Shown piece after piece: positions 57,256-64,000 of a DNA stretch of 64,000 bases. The DNA is from Turbatrix aceti. Taxonomy: Eukaryota > Nematoda > Chromadorea > Rhabditida > Panagrolaimidae. A program made the translations under genes and the position numbers. The stretch spans positions 10,667,725 through 10,731,724 of the forward strand of contig OZ017769.1 of NCBI GenBank assembly GCA_963969345.1. The letters are read 5' to 3'. Within the stretch, counting starts at the first letter, position 1, and the number at the start of each line of letters is the position of its first letter. The notes under the pieces were generated by a model that saw only the letters and a list, made by a program, of their open reading frames with translations, did not search any database and had not been told where the DNA came from.

Positions 57256-57326
57256 CTGGTACATGATGACAACAGCAGATCAACATTGTAACTTGAGCTT
57301 CCGGTGTTTCAAAGTTTGTTCCAACA

Positions 57327-58049
57327 ATGAAACTTGTGTCTAAAAAAAGCTATATCTCGATTTTCTTGGTTTGTCATGTCGGTATCATCACCGCGATACC
57401 TGCGCCAGCCGTTATACTTTCTCCCGAAGCTCCAGCGGTTACGGTAGGCGTTACGGTTCCTACTGTCTCAGGGGTTACGGTAGGCGTTACGCCTCCTACT
57501 TCCTCATCGAGCGTGGAAGTCACTACGCCTACTGCCGCTGCCCCATCGGGCGTGGAAGTCGCAACGTCTACTCCCGCTGCCCCATCGGGCGTGGAAGTCG
57601 CAACGTCTACTCCCGCTGCTCCATCGGGTGTGGAAGTCTCTTCACCTACTCCCGCTGCCCCATCGGGCGTGGAAGTCTCTTCACCTACTCCCGCTGCCCC
57701 ATCGGGCGTAGAAGTCACTACGCCTACTGCCGCTGCTCCATCGGGCGTGGAAGTCGCAATGTCTACTTCCGCTGCCCCATCGGGCGTGGAAGTCGCTGGG
57801 CCTACTCCCAGTGTCCCAGAAGACGCAGTTCAAATAACTTTAGAGTATCCTCCCAAAGATGTCAAAGGACTGCTCGATGCGCTGCGCGTCCTTCTTCACC
57901 CAAATGTGCTCAGGATATTGAATATTACTCCAGCTCCTGTTGGTCAGGGCGTGGTTCCTCTATCCACGGGTGCTCCAGAATCTGTGGGCGGTGTTACGAT
58001 AGGTAGCAGTGGCGCTGCTGAGGTTACCCAAGTACCTACCAGCGGCTGA
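57327..58049 (+). CDS. Secreted protein with 13-residue GVEV..TPAAPS tandem repeats
   Basis: Single exon, 240 residues. Signal peptide MKLVSKKSYISIFLVCHVGI resembles that of the gene at 53571. The mature protein holds about nine repeats of the type GVEVATSTPAAPS (39-base units), rich in Pro, Ser, Thr and Val. A non-repetitive end follows (VQITLEYPPKDVKGLLDALR and RILNITPAPVGQGVVPLS), where LL-ALRVLLHP looks helical. Probably a secreted mucin-like or surface protein. Because the unit is a multiple of three, two other frames are open over the same span and are not genes. Confidence 0.65.
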   Translation: MKLVSKKSYISIFLVCHVGIITAIPAPAVILSPEAPAVTVGVTVPTVSGVTVGVTPPTSSSSVEVTTPTAAAPSGVEVATSTPAAPSGVEVATSTPAAPSGVEVSSPTPAAPSGVEVSSPTPAAPSGVEVTTPTAAAPSGVEVAMSTSAAPSGVEVAGPTPSVPEDAVQITLEYPPKDVKGLLDALRVLLHPNVLRILNITPAPVGQGVVPLSTGAPESVGGVTIGSSGAAEVTQVPTSG

Positions 58050-58362
58050 TTTTCCGAAGCGGGTCATGTATGGAACATCTACGTTACACAAAGCAATACG
58101 AGCAACAATACAAATATATTAATGATGTGACCGTAGCCCCCCTTTACATTTAAACAAATAAATATCATCACACTACTACGACATGAACATATAACGCGGC
58201 GCATTTAAAATTAAGAAAAATGAAGTTTTGCAAAAAACTTTAAAAATGAACATAAAAAAACAGCGGTAAAAAATTAGAAAAAAAGAGCGGGAGTGGAGCG
58301 GAGTAAGCGCTATAAAAAATCATACAGAAAACCCTGCTAAAGAGTAAAAAATGGATGAAGAG

Positions 58363-58643
58363 CAGAGTTGTCGAGTCCAGCTTTCGAGCTGCTCGACTTG
58401 ACTCGAAGATCTTCAAGCGGCTCGACTCAATGCCGAGTTATCATAATTTTTATATTTTTTAATCCAAAAATAAAAACATTTAGCAAAATCGCCAATAAAA
58501 GTGCATTTTTCAAAATTAAGGGTCATTTTACTGACTCGACTCAGATCCTCGAGTCGAGTCCAGTCAGTAGGCTAAATCGTAACACTGGAACGAGTCGAAA
58601 ACTAGAAGCTCGGTCGAGTTCGAAAGCTCGAACGACAACTCTG
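58363..58643. mobile_element. hAT-like MITE with CAGAGTTGTCGAG ends
   Basis: Inverted ends CAGAGTTGTCGAG and CTCGAACGACAACTCTG enclose CTCGAC/GAGTCG-rich sequence. The CAG-GTTGTCG end resembles the CAGTGTTGTCGGG family at 7209 and 8425. An 8-bp target duplication is not evident. It lies about 150 bases before the INTS13 start. Confidence 0.65.
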
Positions 58644-58795
58644 GTTTTTTTCAGTGAAGAAAAAACTATTTCTAAAAACGCGCTTTTTTTAAATTATTGG
58701 CGAAACGCGTCTAACAGCCGTTGCAATTTTGGCGTTTTTTTATCATCCGGCATTACAACTTTCTCACCGGTTTTTCGAGCATTCAAATCGTCGGT

Positions 58796-61700
58796 ATGGG
58801 TAGTTCCGATGATTGTTTGCTTCCAATGGATGGAATTTTCTCTGGCACACACAAAACTATCGTGCTGCTGGATCGAAATGAGGGCCTGGTTACGTCAAAG
58901 TCGTCTGAGGTAAGTCAATCTTCCTGGTGTTGTTTTTATCTCTTGGCTTTTCAGTTTTTGTCCAATGGCATCTCCAAGCTAAAATTTCTCACCGAAGACA
59001 AGTACAAGGGAATCCACAAAACGTTGTGGCATGTTGCCGTGAACGCTATCAGCGAGCTGCATCGCATCGTCGTGGATATCTTCCCCGCCGAAGAGTGCCA
59101 GATGCGGGTCTTGCTCTCGGAGAAGGATAACTACTTTCTCACTGATCAGTGGGATCAAACGGATGCTTCTGGGTATTTGGTGAGTTTTTTTGGTTTCAGG
59201 AGAGAGGGGGAAATAACGGTTTTTTGGGGTTTGCTCTGAAGGTCTTGTTTTTTGAGAGTAACATTTTTGAAAGCTGTATTTTATTACCTTTGGCAGCGCT
59301 ATTTAAAAAGAAACTTTTTGAACGTTATTGTCATTTTTTAAAATCAGGCTAAATTGAAGTCTTTTCTCATTTTTAAGAGGCAGTCCACGACAGGATTTAG
59401 GAACAAGGGGGAGACGAGGACAAGGCTTTTTTACACTTTCAAATGTTTTGAGCCAGAATTGTTCCCCACCCCTAGGAAGGTCTAAAACCGCGATACACAG
59501 ATTTTTAAAAAAATCGGAATCTGTAGTTTTGGCTTCTGAAAGGTTTTGACACAAGTTAATGCCACGCACTGCGTTCAAGAGGAAAAGAGCTGAAAAATTT
59601 TTTAGGGGGGTTTTGGGGGAAGGGGAACACGATGTCGTAGTCAGATTTTTTTTATCGTTACGGTAAGTGCCACTTTTAGGCAAATTTTTTTGGTTTTTTG
59701 GCTACCATTGATTGGGTTTTCAGAGGTGCCAACATTGTTATATCCTATCTTCTTCCCCGTGTTTTTACGCCTCGAATGATGTATAACACAAAATTTTGAA
59801 AGGGGGATAAAGTTGTCATTTTGGCAATTTCGGCCGCGCACTCGAGTAAAAAGCGCGCGCACTGTCTCTTTTTCGCTTCGCAGGTCGAAAAAATGATGCG
59901 CGCGCACGTAAAAGGAGTCGACTTTGAAAAATTGCCCTGAAGCCAGTTTTTGTTTTTAATGCTTGCGGTTACTTTGTTGGGTTTGGGCATGTCCCAAAGA
60001 TTGTCTTAACCTACTTGCCATTTTTGTCGTTTAATTTTGCACAGTGCTACAGGCGACAATAGAAACATGAACTTTCCAATGCCGTCACTGATCGGAAAAT
60101 TATGCAATAAAAAGCACGAGTAGCTGAAAACAATCTTTGGGACATGCCCAAACCCAACAAAGTAACCGCAAGCATTAAAAACAAAAACTGGCTTCAGGGC
60201 AATTTTTCAAAGTCGACTCCTTTTACGTGCGCGCGCATCATTTTTTCGACCTGCGAAGCGAAAAAGAGACAGTGCGCGCGCTTTTTACTCGAGTGCGCGG
60301 CCGAAATTGCCAAAATGACAACTTTATCCCTCTTTCAAAATTTTGTGTTATACATCATTCGAGGCGTAAAAACACGGGGAAGAAGATAGGATATAACAAT
60401 GTTGGCACCTCTGAAAACCCAATCAATGGTAGCCAAAAAACCAAAAAAATTTGCCTAAAAGTGGCACTTACCGTAACGATAAAAAAAATCTGACTACGAC
60501 ATCGTGTTCCCCTTCCCCCAAAACCCCCCTAAAAAATTTTTCAGCTCTTTTCCTCTTGAACGCAGTGCGTGGCATTAACTTGTGTCAAAACCTTTCAGAA
60601 GCCAAAACTACAGATTCCGATTTTTTTAAAAATCTGTGTATCGCGGTTTTAGACCTTCCTAGGGGTGGGGAACAATTCTGGCTCAAAACATTTGAAAGTG
60701 TAAAAAAGCCTTGTCCTCGGTCCGAAATCCTGTCGTGGACTGTCTCTTAATAATTTTATTACAGTTTCTCCAACGCTTAACCAAACCCTACCTGTCCAAT
60801 GACACCGAACGCATCAATCGCCACCGCTTGCCGACTGGACTTCCCCTGGTTTGCAGCGGATTTGCCGAGATGACAAAGAAACAGCGTTCATTGTACGATG
60901 AGAAAGTGCGTATTTGCGGTACCCTACAGAATGCTGCTGCATCGATCACCAACGCCTGCAACCTCGTGGTCTTCACTTCCATTGACGTCGATCAGGATTA
61001 TGAAGCATTTATCAGTGATCTCAAGTCTGCGATCGATGGACAAAATAATTTTGTTCATCGTGACGAATCTGGAGTGTGAGTTTTTATGTGAAAAAAAACT
61101 GGGGGTTTATACTGTAAAATTTTCTTTGCGGGACACTCAAGTACTTTTTGAAGTTTTATTTAAAAATTTAACTAATTGCAGCAAAAAAAATTATTCCATT
61201 TTGGCCCACTAAACCCGAAGTAACAAAAGAGCGTTCAAAAAAAATGAAAAAAAAACATCAAAAGTAACACAATAAGGAAAAAACCCGTTACTTAATTTTA
61301 GCCTGCAAGTCAAAAAGTAACAAAATAGGCGTCAAAATTATTACTTCACATAAGCCTGCAAAACCCCAAAATTCCCATTCCATCTAAAAAATATCCGTAA
61401 TTTTAGCCCCCTTTTACGATTAACCAAACTACGAGTTTACGTTCTCAACCTGACGACCAAACCAGTCAATAAAGCTACCTGCATCGACCGACAAGTCAAT
61501 GAGGTTGGATTTTTGCTAACTTTTTATAAAAAGTAAATTTTAATTCACAACCAAAAATGCGTTTTACAGAATCTCTTTGTTCGATTCTACACAACCAATG
61601 AATCAAACGTTGTTCGCGATGTGCACCGGATTCTCTTCGATTCCCATGATCTCATTTGTACGAAGCTTATTGGCATTCCCATGAAGGTTTGTTGAGTTGT

Positions 61701-64000
61701 TAAAAAATGGAATACGGTTGATTTGTTTTTGTTTTACAGGAAGACAGTCAGACGGACGCTTCTGCGTACAACGTAGAAATTTTACATCCGCGAAGTTTTT
61801 ACGATAACTACAGGAGGACGTCCACAATTGAAATCCCCGAATTCACGGATGGCACAACGTATCCTACTGTCAATATGCATTGGGCAAACTTTTTTTACAA
61901 GTCACATAAGAAACTTTTGGTGGGTTTTTTAGATCCAAGGTTTGTTTTTTTACAGAAAGGGAGTTTTTTGCAGTTCAACTGTCAGAGAAATAGCGTCCGA
62001 TTCACAATTGCTCAGTCTGATAATAGACCTTCGGTATGCGTAATCAATTTTCTTAATGGCGGCAAGGTAATATACATGGATCACCTCAATCGACACGAAG
62101 TTACGAACGCTGATCACCTTCAAGCCGTGCTGCTGACACTTGACATTGCAACGAATTCACCGCTCATTGTCAATCTCACGGATCGGGGATCTTCGCATTG
62201 CTGTGAGTTTTTTTGGGTCTCTAAACGACTTTTTGATCTTGAAGCCAAATTTTTTTTTGTGGAATGTGATCGCTATTTCATTTCATTCGATTTCTTTTGT
62301 TTCTACTGCGCGTTTTTAGAATTTCTAGTGTTCTAACAGAAAAAAATCGTACTGAGAACCGAATTTATGATTTTTAGGTGCTAACGATTTTTTTTCATTT
62401 TGTGGGAGTTTGACGCGAAAATTAGTTTTTTGTGCTGAAAATATTTTTTGTTACAAGTTTATGTTTTTTTTACGTTTTTACTGTACTTTTAGATACCCCG
62501 GTTCACCCCGATACCCCCCAGACCTTCGACCCATCTGCTCTTTGCACTTCCTATGATGAACCCGAACTTCACGCTCATGCCGACTTCAAAGTTCACGCTC
62601 AACTTGTGGCTGCCCGTCTGCCCCGAGACGCTCTCCTCAACTCCGTCGTGAACTACCTCTGGTTCCGCGACAAGGTCATTGACGCAGCAAAGGCTGGCAT
62701 ACTCATCGATGAGTGCGCGCTGGAACTCCGCAGAATCCCCTTCACTGCTGATGGCCACCAAAGTTTTGAGGAAAATGATTTTTGGACTGTCGCCAGGACG
62801 CTCTCGAAAGTCAACTTCGATGGCAACAATCTCATCGCTCACATGATGACCCGTGTGATTGCATGCGTCGAAAAACAGGCGAGGAATTTGGTGCAGGTTC
62901 CAAGGGCGGCTTTTAACTCGAATCTTGGCGACATGGATGAGGAGGAAGTCGAGGAACTTTTACGACCTGTTATTTGCAAGTCCATCATAGAATACACTCG
63001 AATTCTGAGTATTGATGTTCCGATGTCAATTGATCGGGTTACGCAGTTCAAGAGGAGGTTGGTTTTTATGATTTTTTTTCGTGGAATCCGTCAGTTATAA
63101 AGTTTTAAAGAGTAATAAAATAACGAACGAATAATGTTACTTCATTTTGCCCTGCGAAACCTGAAGTAATACAATAGTAAAAAATGATGTTATTTCACGT
63201 TAGCCAGAGCATCAAAAGTAATAAAATAACGGCAAAAAATGTTACTTTCTGTTAGCCTGCAACTTTAAAAGTAACAAAACGGCGTTCAAAAATGTTACTT
63301 TTAAACACAGCGCCTGAAACGTAATAAAATAGCGTTCAAAAAATGTTACTTTAATAAAAGAGCGCCTGAGAAGTAACAAAGTAACGTAGAAAATATTTCT
63401 TCCATCTTAACCTATTAATGGGCGTAACATACAGTAGCCTTTTTCAGCATGGACAAGAACATCTGTTTGTTGGCAAGTGCCTTCAACCAAATTCACGCCC
63501 GCGCCGAGCTGTATCCGTCTACCGTGGCCTTGTACAATACTATAATGGCTTTTTCGGATCTTCGGGGTTTCAAGAAACTTCGATCGTAAGATTTTTTAAA
63601 AATATTTTTGTACATTCATGCCACTGTAATTTTTTAGATTTATCGTCACAGCTGAATTTTACACACCGAATCCGGATCCAGCTCCTCCGAGTTTCTTATC
63701 ACTTTATCCAGAGACTGAACTCTACAGTATCCCTGCAGTTGTTCCACCCGATGTTCCGGGAGCCCAGCTGGAAGAATTGGATCTTGGACCGCCGAATAGC
63801 GATCATCGGGAGCAGTTTGTTCACGTTTCCCAGCCAACTGAAGAAGGAGCAGTCCCAGAAGTGCGTTCGGATTCTGAAAAGCTGGGCATCGACGTCTGGG
63901 ACGAAAGTGAGAGCAGCGATGAGGAAGTTGAAATCGAGGGCGACCTAAAGGCGGAATTGGGCGAACAAAAAGTGGCTGAGACATCTGGAGTCATCCCCTA
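58796..64000 (+). CDS. Integrator complex subunit 13 / Asunder homologue, 3' end beyond window
   Basis: INTS13 is a nuclear Integrator subunit acting in snRNA 3'-end processing and transcription control; Asunder is its fly name. Exons 58796-58909, 58955-59179, 60765-61076, 61407-61503, 61570-61686, 61741-62202 (perhaps with a 36-base intron at about 61918), 62493-63057, 63448-63585 and 63638-end join in frame. Family matches: FSGTHKTIVLLDRNEG (human FSESHKTVFVVDHCPY), CTKLIGIPMKEDSQTDASAY (TNIPMKEEQHANTSAN), YNVEILHPRSFYDNY and DNRPSVCVINFLNGG (NSRPSSCLTNFLLNG). After about 62490 I cannot align it to INTS13: it has an acidic DVWDESESSDEEVEIEGD region. That part may be a divergent C-terminus or a second gene joined in error. 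Confidence 0.8.
59377..60746. mobile_element. Fold-back transposable element with TTAA target duplication (INTS13 intron)
   Basis: Arms of about 620 bases (59377-60000 and 60125-60746) are inverted copies around a 120-base loop. Ends are GAGGCAGTCCACGACAGG and its complement, with TTAA just outside (59373-59376 and 60747-60750). Internal blocks (CTTTCAAATGTTTTGAG, AAATCGGAATCTGTAG) match the element at 99-1134, so both are one family with related ends (GAGGCAGTC, TAGACAGTC). The right end sits only 14 bases before the exon acceptor. Identical reading frames appear mirrored in both arms and are not genes. Confidence 0.88.
61180..61380. repeat. 53-bp repeat array (INTS13 intron)
   Basis: Three to four units: AAAGTAACACAATAAGG, TTTTAGCCTGCAAG, AAAGTAACAAAATAGGCG. 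Confidence 0.75.
63100..63420. repeat. 53-bp repeat array (late INTS13 intron)
   Basis: About six units with AAGTAATAAAATAACG, TGTTACTTTCTGTTAGCCTG and AAAGTAACAAAACGGCG. Confidence 0.8.

Noticed and set aside
57371..58006. Long +2 frame and minus-strand frame over the GVEV repeat gene
   Set aside because: The repeat unit is 39 bases, so all frames stay open; only the frame with the signal peptide makes sense.
59745..60389. Identical 81-residue frames beginning MPKPNKVTASIKNK in both arms
   Set aside because: They mirror each other because the element is a palindrome; no domain and no splice context.

Overview
This is animal nuclear DNA, most probably from a nematode. Genes are split into short exons by small GT-AG introns, many of them about 45-60 bases, with T-rich acceptors (TTTTCAG or TTTTTAG). 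Several genes carry an unpaired acceptor-like site just upstream of the ATG, as expected for spliced-leader trans-splicing. A U4 snRNA with a nematode-like sequence lies in one intron. No CRISPR array, prokaryotic operon or plasmid feature is present.

Left part (1-15.8 kb): two outward-facing paralogues of a pseudokinase that ends in a coiled-coil repeat (minus strand 1794-5266, plus strand 6930-15789). Their 5' ends form a large, almost identical inverted repeat. The right copy is broken by transposons nested inside one another: an element with TA target duplication, inside it a second family, and inside that an element with an 8-bp target duplication. A fold-back element with TTAA target sites opens the window, and several small inverted-repeat elements sit nearby.

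Middle part (16.4-24.1 kb): ordinary accessory genes. These are a secreted class 3 lipase, a GNAT-fold acetyltransferase with a mitochondrial-type leader, two head-to-head secreted proteins with two C-type-lectin-like domains each, and a complete signal peptide peptidase.

Hsp70-like cluster (25.2-38.9 kb): five related genes, four on minus and one on plus, encode very divergent Hsp70-like proteins. The first module resembles Hsp70 lobe II followed, in four genes, by the substrate-binding beta domain. In four of the five genes a second lobe I follows it in the same protein, so the order is nearly circularly permuted. ATPase signatures are lost. This is the strongest candidate for an undescribed system. 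A 311-bp block is identical between two members (gene conversion). The introns here, and those of housekeeping genes further right, carry a palindromic repeat of about 53 bp.

Right part (39-64 kb): three small unknown minus-strand genes; a GRASP55/65 Golgi protein divergent from CDC40/PRP17, whose intron holds the U4 gene; a probable mitochondrial ribosomal protein mL52 only 174 bp downstream (candidate operon); two secreted low-complexity proteins with matching signal peptides and promoters, flanking another transposon copy; and a gene matching Integrator subunit 13/Asunder that runs off the right edge and has a second fold-back TTAA element in an intron.
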